From an uncultured Bacilli bacterium (GTDB lineage: Bacteria; Bacillota_I; Bacilli_A; RF39; UBA660), in assembly GCA_910587535.1 (NCBI GenBank), contig CAJUKM010000023.1, forward strand, positions 1 through 21,790: a stretch of DNA of 21,790 nt. Reading direction: 5' to 3'. Below the pieces are notes generated by a model that made no database searches, had not been told where the DNA came from, and saw only the letters and a program-made list of their open reading frames with translations. Shown piece by piece: positions 8,460-14,936 of this stretch. The position numbers and the translations under genes were made by a program. Numbering within the stretch: position 1 is the stretch's first letter; the number at the start of each line of letters is the position of its first letter.

Positions 8460-8489
8460 ATTATATAACTAAAACTGGTAGATAGTCAA
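8460..8489 (-). promoter_or_regulatory. Promoter of tRNA-Asn
   Basis: On the minus strand TTGACT (8484-8489) and TATAAT (8460-8465) are separated by 18 bases, and the tRNA begins about 12 bases after the -10. It is a near-consensus sigma-A promoter, as expected for a stable RNA gene. Confidence 0.75.
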
Positions 8490-8500
8490 GATTTTTTGTA

Positions 8501-8535
8501 AAAAAAGAATCGACAAAATTCGGTATTATGTCGAT
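8501..8535 (-). terminator. Intrinsic terminator of the 312-residue gene
   Basis: ATCGACA pairs with TGTCGAT (arms 8529-8535 and 8509-8515) around a 13-base loop that can add a small inner helix, followed on the minus strand by TCTTTTTTT. It sits directly after the stop codon. Confidence 0.75.
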
Positions 8536-8537
8536 AA

Positions 8538-9476
8538 CTAAAACTTTTTATATGGTTGCCCTAGTGCATAAACGTTTATAATAGGAACTAGGCTCTTTTC
8601 TACGTATTCGAAAGCACCCTTTAGAGCGTCTTTATCCATCTTAGAAGTTAAATATTTCATATTAAGTAATTCTTCATATATTTTTTTTCTTTCTCTGCTC
8701 CTCAATAGAGAAAGTGCTGCTTGTAATTGGCAAATACATAAAAGGAAAGTGCTGTTTCTATCATCCAATTCTTTTTCTAATCGTATCTGTTTTATTAAAA
8801 GTTTTTCTATTTCTTGATATATTTCTGAGAAGTGAGTGCTGTAGATAATATGTGAATCGTTTTTTGCCGATTGTATAGGACTATCAGGAAACACTTTTTT
8901 GACTATGCTGATCATTTCTAGACCGACTGCAAAAGAAGTAAAATCGTCTATCGATGCAAAAGGACATAAAAGATTTTTTAGTGCTCTTTTTTCTACTTCG
9001 GGTGAATCGATTAATATTAAATGGCCATATTCGGTTAAGTGTTCTCCACATCGAGCTTTTTTAGCAGTTTCGAGAAGACATTTATAAAGAATTTCAACTC
9101 TAACATCCAAATAGGCATTAAATACTACATCTGATTCTCTTTTACTGTTCGATTTCAACATATATCTTGCTCTTGCAATTAACCTATAGTATGGGTATGT
9201 ATTTTCGTTTAACATGGGGCTAGTTCCGATTAGAAGTTTATCATTTATCTCTATAGGAAAAGTTGTTTCAACATATTTCTCTATCGCTTTAACTTTATCA
9301 GCAGTTAGCGATAAAAGTTCGTACAAGTCTAATTCTAGTTTCAAGTTAGCTTCTATTTCAGGGATTAGTGTTTTAGAGTCTTCACCAGCTTCTAAAGCGC
9401 GATAAAGGCTGTGAGTTTTTTTGTTTATTAAAATTAAAGCTGCAATAATGTCTAATTCTTCGCTAGATAACCCCAT
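8538..9476 (-). CDS. Unrecognised 312-residue helical protein
   Basis: I do not recognise the family. The protein is almost entirely predicted helix, rich in Leu, Glu, Lys and Ile. It has no signal peptide, membrane segment or recognisable catalytic motif. A segment at about residues 104-150 (RARYMLKS...YLDVRVEILYKCLLETAKKARC) is strongly amphipathic and could be a helical-repeat or packing core. The ATG at 9476 has AAGGGG six bases upstream. It has its own promoter (TTGCAA/TAGAAT) and terminator, so it is a single-gene unit. It has no obvious sequence relation to the other orphan at 50-1765, although both are helix-rich and cytosolic. Confidence 0.85.
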   Translation of the reverse strand: MGLSSEELDIIAALILINKKTHSLYRALEAGEDSKTLIPEIEANLKLELDLYELLSLTADKVKAIEKYVETTFPIEINDKLLIGTSPMLNENTYPYYRLIARARYMLKSNSKRESDVVFNAYLDVRVEILYKCLLETAKKARCGEHLTEYGHLILIDSPEVEKRALKNLLCPFASIDDFTSFAVGLEMISIVKKVFPDSPIQSAKNDSHIIYSTHFSEIYQEIEKLLIKQIRLEKELDDRNSTFLLCICQLQAALSLLRSRERKKIYEELLNMKYLTSKMDKDALKGAFEYVEKSLVPIINVYALGQPYKKF

Positions 9477-9501
9477 ATAAATCCCCTTCTTTTGATTAGG
9501 T

Positions 9502-9530
9502 ATTCTAACACATTTTTTTTAGTATTGCAA
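9502..9530 (-). promoter_or_regulatory. Promoter of the 312-residue gene
   Basis: On the minus strand TTGCAA (9525-9530), a 17-base spacer containing eight A, and TAGAAT (9502-9507) preceded by TGT, i.e. an extended -10. The predicted transcript start is just upstream of the AAGGGG ribosome site. Confidence 0.6.
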
Positions 9531-9553
9531 GAAAAAAACTAACTGTTGTTAGT
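9531..9553 (-). terminator. Intrinsic terminator of the lipoprotein gene
   Basis: ACTAAC pairs with GTTAGT (6 bp, 4-base loop, arms 9548-9553 and 9538-9543), followed on the minus strand by TTTTTTTCTT. The TAG stop of the gene (9539-9541) is inside the 3' arm. The stem is short, but the U-tract is strong. Confidence 0.65.
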
Positions 9554-10093
9554 CTCATAGTCATAGATTCCGTGAATCTTTTGGAGCGTTTGATCGTCTA
9601 AGTCTTCGATCGTCCAAACTCCATCTTTTTTCTTTAGTTCAAAAAATATCGTATAAGTTATTCTATCTTTACTATTTTCCATCTTTTCTAGTTTGTAATC
9701 TATAAATTTTTTTTCATCGTATGCGTCGTCCGTGTAGAACTCTTGTGAGTTATCGATGAGATAATCGCTCGCCTCTTTACTCGCTTTATATAAGTCGTTG
9801 ACGTTCAATTCTACTTCGACTTCTGCATCATTTCCGTCAATACGTTCGTCCTTGATCGTATATTTAAGAGTAGAATACTCCTCTTTGATGATATCTCTAT
9901 ACTTTTGTTTTTGCTCATTGGAAAGATCTTGTTTATCTAAACTTATGTCTAATTCTGCCAAGATATCTTTATCATTTTTAATATATCTGTTTAGAAAGTC
10001 TTCGGTCTTTTCACTCGGCGTCATATTTCCAAAACATCCTGTTAATAGAACAATTCCGATAAAAATACCGACTATTTTAATCATATTTTTCAC
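9539..10093 (-). CDS. Putative lipoprotein (184 residues)
   Basis: The N-terminus is a lipoprotein signal: a Lys/Ile start, a hydrophobic stretch, and lipobox LLTGC with the lipidated Cys at residue 20. The exported part is acidic and Lys-rich. It opens with TPSEKTEDFLNRY and ends with a strand-rich domain (ITYTIFFELKKKDGVW). It resembles small uncharacterised lipoproteins of low-GC gut Firmicutes; the ligand is unknown. I keep the GTG start at 10093 because AAGGTG lies five bases upstream of it; the ATG three codons later is 14 bases from that site. A TATAAT at 10134-10139 could serve as the -10. The gene is divergent from trpS. Confidence 0.85.
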   Translation of the reverse strand: MKNMIKIVGIFIGIVLLTGCFGNMTPSEKTEDFLNRYIKNDKDILAELDISLDKQDLSNEQKQKYRDIIKEEYSTLKYTIKDERIDGNDAEVEVELNVNDLYKASKEASDYLIDNSQEFYTDDAYDEKKFIDYKLEKMENSKDRITYTIFFELKKKDGVWTIEDLDDQTLQKIHGIYDYETNNS

Positions 10094-10158
10094 AGTTTCA
10101 CCTTCGATATTATTATGTCATGTAAAGTCTTAAATTATACGGTTAGAGTGCTAGAGTA

Positions 10159-10187
10159 TAGACTAAAACTTCTATTTTTGGTAAAAT
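10159..10187 (+). promoter_or_regulatory. Promoter of trpS
   Basis: TAGACT (10159-10164), a 17-base spacer, then TAAAAT (10182-10187) preceded by TGG, an extended -10. Transcription would start near 10194, giving a leader of only about 16 bases. This rules out a T-box riboswitch ahead of trpS and excludes the upstream GTG at 10189 as start codon. Confidence 0.55.
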
Positions 10188-10209
10188 TGTGGAAGAAAGA
10201 AGAGATTTT

Positions 10210-11199
10210 ATGAAAAGATTAGTATCGGGAATTAAACCGACAGGGGAATTCACCCTTGGAAATTATATAGGAGCGATAAAGCAGTTTGTCGAGATGCAAA
10301 AGGACTACGAGTCCTTCGTGTTCGTTGCAGATTTACACGCTTTAACGGTATATAACGATCCAGAGGTATTGAGAACAAGAATAAGGGAACTAATAGGTAT
10401 TTACTTAGCATGTGGCTTAGATCCTAAACACACTACTTTATTCGTCCAATCTGAAAACCTATTTCACGCTAATCTTTCATGGGTTTTAGAATGCAACAGC
10501 TACGTAGGAGAGCTCTCTCGTATGACCCAATTCAAAGATAAATCTAAAAATAAAGGTAACGAATCCATATCTTGTGGATTATTCACTTATCCAGCTTTGA
10601 TGGCTGCAGATATATTGATGTACGATGCCGATGTCGTTCCAGTAGGAGTCGATCAAAAGCAACACGTCGAGCTTGCCAGAAATATCGCCGAAAGATTTAA
10701 CAACAGATACGGTAAAACTTTTAAAGTACCAGATCCTATGATACCCGAAGCTGGGGCTAAAATTTATGATTTACAAAACCCTACTAAAAAGATGAGTAAA
10801 ACTGACGAATCAGGTAAGGGATGCATCATGCTTTTAGAAGATCCTAGCGTAGCTAGAAAGAAGATAATGAGTGCAGTCACCGATAGTGAATCTAAGGTTT
10901 ATTACGATAAAGAAAATAAACCAGGTATTTCAAACTTACTCGTCATATATTCGCTTTTAGAACATATCAGTATCGAGGAAGCTACTCAGAAATTTGGCGA
11001 ATCTAATTACGGTTCATTTAAAACTGCCGTAGCTGATTCCGTAGAGAAGTTCTTAGTAGAGTTACAAGCAAAGTATAATGAAATAGTCGAAAGTGGCCTA
11101 ATAGACGAAGTTCTAGATGCTTCTAATAAAAAAGTTCGCAAAATTGCAGAAGAAAAAGTTTTAGATGTTTTTAAAAAAGTCGGTGTTGGTAGATATTAA
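10210..11199 (+). CDS. trpS: Tryptophan-tRNA ligase (TrpRS)
   Basis: TrpRS joins tryptophan to tRNA-Trp for translation. This class I synthetase has 329 residues, the normal bacterial length. The HIGH-equivalent is PTGEFTLGNY at about residues 10-19. Further family signatures are GELSRMTQFKDKS, YPALMAADILMYDADVVPVGVDQKQH and KPGISNLL. The KMSKS loop reads KKMSKT, with Thr for the final Ser, near residue 195. The open frame begins at a GTG at 10189, but that lies before the predicted transcript start. ATG at 10210 (MKRLVSGIKPTG) matches the usual N-terminus and follows a purine-rich GAAGAAAGAAGAG. It is the only long plus-strand gene here, divergent from the lipoprotein and convergent with the surface protein at 11271-12878. 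Confidence 0.97.
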   Translation: MKRLVSGIKPTGEFTLGNYIGAIKQFVEMQKDYESFVFVADLHALTVYNDPEVLRTRIRELIGIYLACGLDPKHTTLFVQSENLFHANLSWVLECNSYVGELSRMTQFKDKSKNKGNESISCGLFTYPALMAADILMYDADVVPVGVDQKQHVELARNIAERFNNRYGKTFKVPDPMIPEAGAKIYDLQNPTKKMSKTDESGKGCIMLLEDPSVARKKIMSAVTDSESKVYYDKENKPGISNLLVIYSLLEHISIEEATQKFGESNYGSFKTAVADSVEKFLVELQAKYNEIVESGLIDEVLDASNKKVRKIAEEKVLDVFKKVGVGRY

Positions 11200-11215
11200 T
11201 AGAAATTGTGAATGC

Positions 11216-11248
11216 AAAAACAGGAGATAAATTTAGTCTCCTGTTTTT
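11216..11248. terminator. Bidirectional terminator between trpS and the 535-residue gene
   Basis: A 12-bp perfect stem (arms 11216-11227 and 11237-11248) with a 9-base loop. A5 on one side and T5 on the other let it terminate transcription in both directions. It serves the convergent trpS (+) and the variable surface protein (-). Confidence 0.9.
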
Positions 11249-11270
11249 CTTCTTTAATTTAATCACTTTT

Positions 11271-12878
11271 TTATTCAGTATACGGATCACTAATCGTTCC
11301 TGTACCTCTTAAGGTATTCACGTATTCAGCTTTCAGATTGATAACTGGAGCGACCGCACCGCTGGGATCATGGATATTCGTACCGCGGAGACCGCCGCTC
11401 TCACGGAACACACTAGCACTACCACCAATAAAACAGGAAGGCGAGAGCGACCAATACCATGTTCCTTTGTATAGGTAATAACTCGAGTTTGAGGTAGCAT
11501 ATTTTCCACTTCCAGCTGCGACTATTTCATCTGCTGTGATCAAACCTACTGGATACGTTAAGTCCCCATTTCCTTTAGTTTCGTCGCTAACTGTAAATGC
11601 GTCATTCTTTTGTGGACACGTGAACCTTGGTTGTACTTTACTTGCTTCTGTATTCCATACATTCGTCCTCGCTGTTGCTCCGTATGCTGTATAATTACTT
11701 CCATACCCTAATCCTGTATCATCTGAATAGCCTGTCTCTGCTTTTCCTGGTGTCGTTCTATCGTTACAGAATATCACATCTGCTACCTTATCTCCTAAAT
11801 TCTTATCTTCTATATTCGTCTTATACCACGAATCCACTAATGCTTTCAAGTCTGAATTTGTTTCATTCGTTTGGGCCTGTACTTTTGATGTACTTGCCGT
11901 TCCTTGAGTTCCTCCAAACATCCAGCCTACATATTTCGCATCATCATACTTTGCATTGAATGCTTTTCCTGTAGATGCTAGTCTTTCCGTATTTGATACT
12001 CCATTCGCATATCCTTGGGTTCCATCGTATATGATCCTTAGACTTCCGTCTCCGTTTATTCTGATGATTCTCCAGTAGAATCCTGCGAATTTAACATAGT
12101 TATTTGTCACTGCTCCTCGATAGTAATAACTCATTCCATAGTCGTCTTCCATTGCATATACACCCTCATCTGTCTTTGCCGTTGATACAAAGTTCGGCGT
12201 TCCTTCATTTACCGAAATGTTTAGGTGTTTAAGTGTATCTTTAGAGGTTAGTATAGCGTAATTTTCATCGTACGCTTCAGCGTCGAAAAATAGATCTAAT
12301 GAAACAATAGAGCCGTTTATATCGTTTGGTGCACCTTCAGTAGTCGTATCCTTATTATCTAAGAAGAACTGTAAATAGTGGTCTTCTGTCTCTCCAGCTT
12401 TTAAAATTCCAGATAGCACTACAAATTTGTCATCTTCTTTATTTCTCTCTAAGCTGGTAACTAGGTTTGATTGACCGTCTAGGCGAAAATTTATATATTT
12501 GTATTTATCTTCTGTCAACTTAGTGTACTGTTCAAATCCAGAAGTTGTAGCTAAAAAGTTGTCTGTGACATCTTTCATATAGACGGTATACTTGACATCA
12601 TAAGTTCCGTCGTTAGTTAAAGTGAATGTAAACTTCTTGTCTTCTTCTGTAACCTTGCTCGCAGACTGTGGATATAGATCGTTAAGCACAATCGATTGGA
12701 CACTACTTGTTGCGCCTGCACTTAGGGTACCTATTTCAACGACTTGGTTTTCTTTGTTTCTTTTATCTATTTGGAATAGAGAGTAAGTCACGCCTGCTGA
12801 CATGAGAACTACTGCAAAAACGGTCAATACTGCCAAGGCGATGTGAGACTTGATAACTTTGTTAAAGGCTCTATTCAT
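11271..12878 (-). CDS. TasA-like-anchored surface protein, candidate DGR target
   Basis: A 535-residue exported protein. Residues 13-35 are a hydrophobic signal or anchor ending in MSAGVTYSLF, followed by a GTLSAG motif and a beta-sandwich to about residue 200. This pattern resembles TasA/camelysin (SipW-type signal) proteins. Residues 214-535 match the C-terminal module of the 920-residue protein, with blocks GVYAMEDDYG, NNYVKFAGFYWRIIR, FCNDR and YPVGLITADE. The module ends in WYWSLSPS...APVINL, an arrangement like C-type-lectin-fold (DUF6273-like) and DGR target proteins. Residues 482-510 are encoded by an A-depleted, GC-rich patch (separate entry). The ATG at 12878 has AGGGTG upstream. 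It has its own strong promoter and shares a bidirectional terminator with trpS. I infer a surface binding protein with a diversified tip; the ligand is unknown. Confidence 0.9.
   Translation of the reverse strand: MNRAFNKVIKSHIALAVLTVFAVVLMSAGVTYSLFQIDKRNKENQVVEIGTLSAGATSSVQSIVLNDLYPQSASKVTEEDKKFTFTLTNDGTYDVKYTVYMKDVTDNFLATTSGFEQYTKLTEDKYKYINFRLDGQSNLVTSLERNKEDDKFVVLSGILKAGETEDHYLQFFLDNKDTTTEGAPNDINGSIVSLDLFFDAEAYDENYAILTSKDTLKHLNISVNEGTPNFVSTAKTDEGVYAMEDDYGMSYYYRGAVTNNYVKFAGFYWRIIRINGDGSLRIIYDGTQGYANGVSNTERLASTGKAFNAKYDDAKYVGWMFGGTQGTASTSKVQAQTNETNSDLKALVDSWYKTNIEDKNLGDKVADVIFCNDRTTPGKAETGYSDDTGLGYGSNYTAYGATARTNVWNTEASKVQPRFTCPQKNDAFTVSDETKGNGDLTYPVGLITADEIVAAGSGKYATSNSSYYLYKGTWYWSLSPSCFIGGSASVFRESGGLRGTNIHDPSGAVAPVINLKAEYVNTLRGTGTISDPYTE
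11349..11435 (-). other. Candidate diversity-generating-retroelement variable region
   Basis: These 87 bases encode residues 482-510 of the 535-residue protein. By hand count the coding strand has 12 A in 87 bases, although A is one of the commonest bases in this genome. In 29 codons the third base is C or T 25 times, G four times and A never. The flank-inclusive block 11351-11460 is 62/110 G+C. This is what remains after AAY-rich template codons are randomised at A. It lies at the C-terminal end, between WYWSLSPS and APVINL, where DGR variable regions of lectin-fold proteins sit. No template repeat or reverse transcriptase lies in the window, so the assignment is inferred from composition and position only. 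Confidence 0.6.
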
Positions 12879-12903
12879 TATGTCACCCTCTTCTATTATT
12901 CTA

Positions 12904-12932
12904 ATTATACAAAAAAGGGGGGATTATTTCAA
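12904..12932 (-). promoter_or_regulatory. Strong promoter with A6G6 spacer tract for the 535-residue gene
   Basis: On the minus strand TTGAAA (12927-12932), exactly 17 bases, TATAAT (12904-12909): a near-consensus promoter. The spacer holds six C followed by six T (plus strand 12911-12922, A6G6). A G6 run is unusual in this AT-rich sequence. Slippage of one or two bases would change the spacing and therefore promoter strength. Confidence 0.65.
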
Positions 12933-12963
12933 TATGAGTTTAGAGTTTTTACATAAAAAGACA

Positions 12964-13233
12964 TCATTCGCCTGCGTTTTCTTTGATAACTTCATGTTCG
13001 AGGAGTTCGTCGATACTGACGTTTAATGCCATCGCTATTTTATATAAAGTAAGAATAGATAACCCACACGGTTTAGTAGATTCTATTCTACGCATAAAAT
13101 CGTAAGATATATCAGCTATCTCAGCTAGTTCTTCCTGTGTATATTTTCTGTTTTTACGATACTTTTTAATATTATAAGATATTTTATTTCTCAAAATTAT
13201 GGTCTGTTCTTTGTGATTTTCGGATTTTATCAT
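12964..13233 (-). CDS. Small Cro/CI-type (XRE) HTH regulator
   Basis: An 89-residue DNA-binding protein. After a basic N-terminus, residues about 17-77 form an HTH_3 domain: YNIKKYRKNRKYTQEELAEIADIS, then a recognition helix with F.RRIES, then LY.IA.ALNVS.DELL. There is no effector domain, so it is likely a simple dimeric repressor or activator. The frame opens with GTG at 13242, but GGTGA lies five bases ahead of the ATG at 13233, which I prefer. It is divergent from the regulator at 13325-13549. The 91-base gap holds both promoters and a dyad, so mutual or autoregulation is plausible. It is also just upstream of the variable surface gene (own promoter between), a possible but unproven target. 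Confidence 0.85.
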   Translation of the reverse strand: MIKSENHKEQTIILRNKISYNIKKYRKNRKYTQEELAEIADISYDFMRRIESTKPCGLSILTLYKIAMALNVSIDELLEHEVIKENAGE

Positions 13234-13264
13234 CGTTATCACCGTTTTAATTTTGCCATAAATT

Positions 13265-13277
13265 GGAAATTATTTCC
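13265..13277. promoter_or_regulatory. Dyad in the divergent regulator promoter region (possible operator)
   Basis: GGAAAT-T-ATTTCC is a perfect 13-base odd palindrome midway between the two divergent HTH genes. Its size and position fit an operator for one of the flanking Cro/CI-type regulators. This is suggested by symmetry only. Confidence 0.35.
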
Positions 13278-13310
13278 GTGACCTGTCGTTACCAGTTTTT
13301 AAAAATTTAT

Positions 13311-13318
13311 GTTATACT
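13311..13318 (+). promoter_or_regulatory. Extended -10 for the 74-residue regulator (leaderless)
   Basis: TGTTATACT (hexamer 13313-13318) ends only six bases before the ATG at 13325, and TTACCA lies 18 bases upstream of it. Transcription would start at or within a base or two of the ATG, and there is no ribosome site, so the mRNA would be leaderless. Confidence 0.5.
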
Positions 13319-13324
13319 TTAGTC

Positions 13325-13549
13325 ATGAAAAAATACAAAAAAATGGGTGAATTGAGAGTAAAAAAAGGTTATACTTTGGAAGGCCTTGCTAAAAAAATCG
13401 GGATTACAAAGCAATATCTGTGGGATTTAGAAGATGGAAGGAGAGTTTTATCATATAAGATGGCATATAAGATTAGTGTCGCCTTGGGTACTACACCAGA
13501 TAAACTGTTCTTAGAAGACCACTTGAATAATGACATAAAAAATCGCTAG
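13325..13549 (+). CDS. Minimal Cro/CI-type (XRE) HTH regulator
   Basis: A 74-residue protein that is essentially one HTH domain: LRVKKGYTLEGLAKKIGITKQYLWDLEDGRR, then MAYKISVALGTTPDKLF. It is shorter than most XRE regulators and has no extra domain. The spacing from the -10 box suggests leaderless translation from ATG 13325. The alternative ATG at codon 8 also lacks a ribosome site and would cut little from the domain. It is divergent from the regulator at 12964-13233 and convergent with that at 13561-13839, whose stop shares a terminator hairpin with this gene's TAG (13547-13549). Targets unknown. Confidence 0.85.
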   Translation: MKKYKKMGELRVKKGYTLEGLAKKIGITKQYLWDLEDGRRVLSYKMAYKISVALGTTPDKLFLEDHLNNDIKNR

Positions 13550-13562
13550 AAATTAGCGATTT
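13540..13562. terminator. Bidirectional terminator containing both genes' stop codons
   Basis: AAATCGCTA pairs with TAGCGATTT (9 bp, 5-base loop; arms 13540-13548 and 13554-13562), with T-rich tracts on both sides (AATTTTTG on plus, TTTTTT on minus). The TAG of the plus gene and the TAA of the minus gene both fall in the stem or at its edge. Confidence 0.85.
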
Positions 13563-13839
13563 AATTTTTGTCATCAGTTTTTGGATCATTCACATATTCG
13601 ACTATGTCTTCCAATTTACATTCTAATTCATTACACAGTTTTGCTATGATCGTCAAGTCGATTCTTGTAAGGTTACCTGTCACAAGTTTTTGCATACTGT
13701 TAAAGTCTATTTCTTTTTTTACTATTACTGAATTTTTAGTTTTGTTTTTCTTTTCTAGAAGTGAATTGAGTTTAAATATATAGTGGCCTTTTCCACATTT
13801 AACTTCATAAATTTTTTCTAAATTCGATTTTACAGCCAT
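13561..13839 (-). CDS. Small HTH regulator, YozG-like (HTH_26)
   Basis: A 92-residue protein. Residues 1-20 contain KCGKGHYIF; the rest has the YozG-like Cro/CI pattern: LNSLLEKKN, a degenerate HTH with FNSMQKLVTGNLTRIDLTIIAKLCNEL, and a final C.LEDIVEYV. This subfamily usually recognises DNA through a compact five-helix domain. The ATG at 13839 has a strong GGAGG six bases upstream. An extended -10 TGTTAAAAT lies at 13860-13868. No terminator is visible between dusB and this gene, so read-through from dusB is also possible. The third small regulator within 900 bases. Confidence 0.85.
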   Translation of the reverse strand: MAVKSNLEKIYEVKCGKGHYIFKLNSLLEKKNKTKNSVIVKKEIDFNSMQKLVTGNLTRIDLTIIAKLCNELECKLEDIVEYVNDPKTDDKN

Positions 13840-13859
13840 TTCGAGCCTCCGTTGTTAAG

Positions 13860-13868
13860 ATTTTAACA
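13860..13868 (-). promoter_or_regulatory. Extended -10 for the YozG-like regulator
   Basis: On the minus strand TGTTAAAAT (hexamer 13860-13865). The start of transcription would be about 14 bases ahead of the ATG, just long enough for the GGAGG ribosome site. No clear -35. Confidence 0.4.
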
Positions 13869-13893
13869 TCTAAGGGGCTTATAAAACAGTTGA

Positions 13894-14871
13894 TTAGGAG
13901 CAAGTATCAGAATACTCTTCTAATATAGAAAATATCTCTTTGCTACTCTTGGAGGCACATATTTTATTTTTTATCTCTGCGCTTCCCTTTAGTCCTTTTA
14001 AATACCAGATAGCGTGGCTTCTAATCTCTAAAAGAGCTAATTTTTCGGGTTTATCTTTTAGCAAAAGTTCATAGTGTTTTTTAATCATCTCGAGCTTATC
14101 TTTAAAGCTAGGTGTGAGAAAAGTTATATTTTCTTTTTCTGCTATAATCTCTTTTATTAACCAAGGATTTCCAAGGATGCCTCGTCCGATCATGACGGCG
14201 TCACATCCCGTCGTTGCGAGCATTGCTTTAAAGGTTTCTACACTCGTCACATCTCCATTTCCTATAACAGGAATAGAGACAGCTTGTTTAACGTCTCTAA
14301 TGACATTCCAGTTGGATTTTCCAGTATAACCTTGGGCTCTGGTTCTTCCATGCACAGCGATGGCTTTAGCACCTGCTTTTTCACATATCTTTGCTATTTC
14401 TACAGCATTTATGTGTTTTTCGTCCCATCCACTTCGTATTTTTACAGTTACTGGGATATCTACTGATTCTGCTACTGACTTTACTATATCGAATACTTTT
14501 TGTGGATCTTTTAAAAGTGCACTGCCTGCTTCGCTTCTTACGGCTACTTTTGGAACTGGGCAACCCATATTTATGTCGATTATATCTATATCGTAATTGT
14601 CAACAATAATTTTTGCCGAACGTGCAAGTGTATCTGGGTCAGATCCGAAGAGTTGAACTGCAAGAGGAATGTCTATATTTTCTATTCCTTTTAGCATATC
14701 AAAGGTTTTTTTATTATCACGCACTATCGCCTCTGAACTTATCAATTCCGTATAGACGAGGCCCACTCCCATCTCTTCTGCTATTTTCATAAAAGCTGGA
14801 GTAGAAACGCCTGCCATAGGAGCTAGGACGATGTCGTTTTTAATTTGTACGTTTCCAATCTTGAAACCCAT
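13894..14871 (-). CDS. dusB: tRNA-dihydrouridine synthase, DusB family
   Basis: This flavin enzyme reduces uridines in the tRNA D-loop to dihydrouridine using FMN and NADPH. It is a 325-residue TIM-barrel protein of normal length. The APMAGVSTPAF start, VQLFGSDP, the catalytic Cys104 in NMGCPVPKV, KIRSGWD, HGRTRAQGY, the FMN-phosphate motifs GNGDV and GRGILGNPW, and a helical C-terminal tail are all visible. The ATG at 14871 has GAGGTG seven bases upstream. It lies downstream of pduL, with its own likely -10 (TATAAT at 14896-14901) in the 65-base gap; no hairpin separates them. The assignment to DusB rather than another Dus subgroup rests on length and motif wording. Confidence 0.95.
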   Translation of the reverse strand: MGFKIGNVQIKNDIVLAPMAGVSTPAFMKIAEEMGVGLVYTELISSEAIVRDNKKTFDMLKGIENIDIPLAVQLFGSDPDTLARSAKIIVDNYDIDIIDINMGCPVPKVAVRSEAGSALLKDPQKVFDIVKSVAESVDIPVTVKIRSGWDEKHINAVEIAKICEKAGAKAIAVHGRTRAQGYTGKSNWNVIRDVKQAVSIPVIGNGDVTSVETFKAMLATTGCDAVMIGRGILGNPWLIKEIIAEKENITFLTPSFKDKLEMIKKHYELLLKDKPEKLALLEIRSHAIWYLKGLKGSAEIKNKICASKSSKEIFSILEEYSDTCS

Positions 14872-14895
14872 ATCACTTCACCTCATTCGAGTGCT

Positions 14896-14925
14896 ATTAT
14901 ACTATAGTTTTTAACTTTAGTACAA
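14896..14925 (-). promoter_or_regulatory. Candidate promoter of dusB
   Basis: On the minus strand TTGTAC (14920-14925), 18 bases, TATAAT (14896-14901), upstream of the GAGGTG ribosome site. The -10 is perfect, the -35 weak. Confidence 0.45.
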
Positions 14926-14936
14926 ACTTCGGATAG

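Noticed and set aside
10094..10209. T-box riboswitch ahead of trpS
   Set aside because: The promoter places the transcript start about 16 bases before the ATG, and no specifier loop or TGGNACC-like box is present.
11200..11270. DGR template repeat beside the variable region
   Set aside because: The gap holds only the bidirectional terminator. I read the other intergenic gaps for a GC-rich A-containing copy of the tip sequence and found none, nor a reverse transcriptase frame.
11627..11959. 110-residue plus-strand frame opposite the surface-protein gene
   Set aside because: Leu/Ser/Tyr-rich antisense shadow with no start signals.
14381..14563. Extra small frames within dusB on both strands
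   Set aside because: Alternative-frame shadows of a well-conserved gene.
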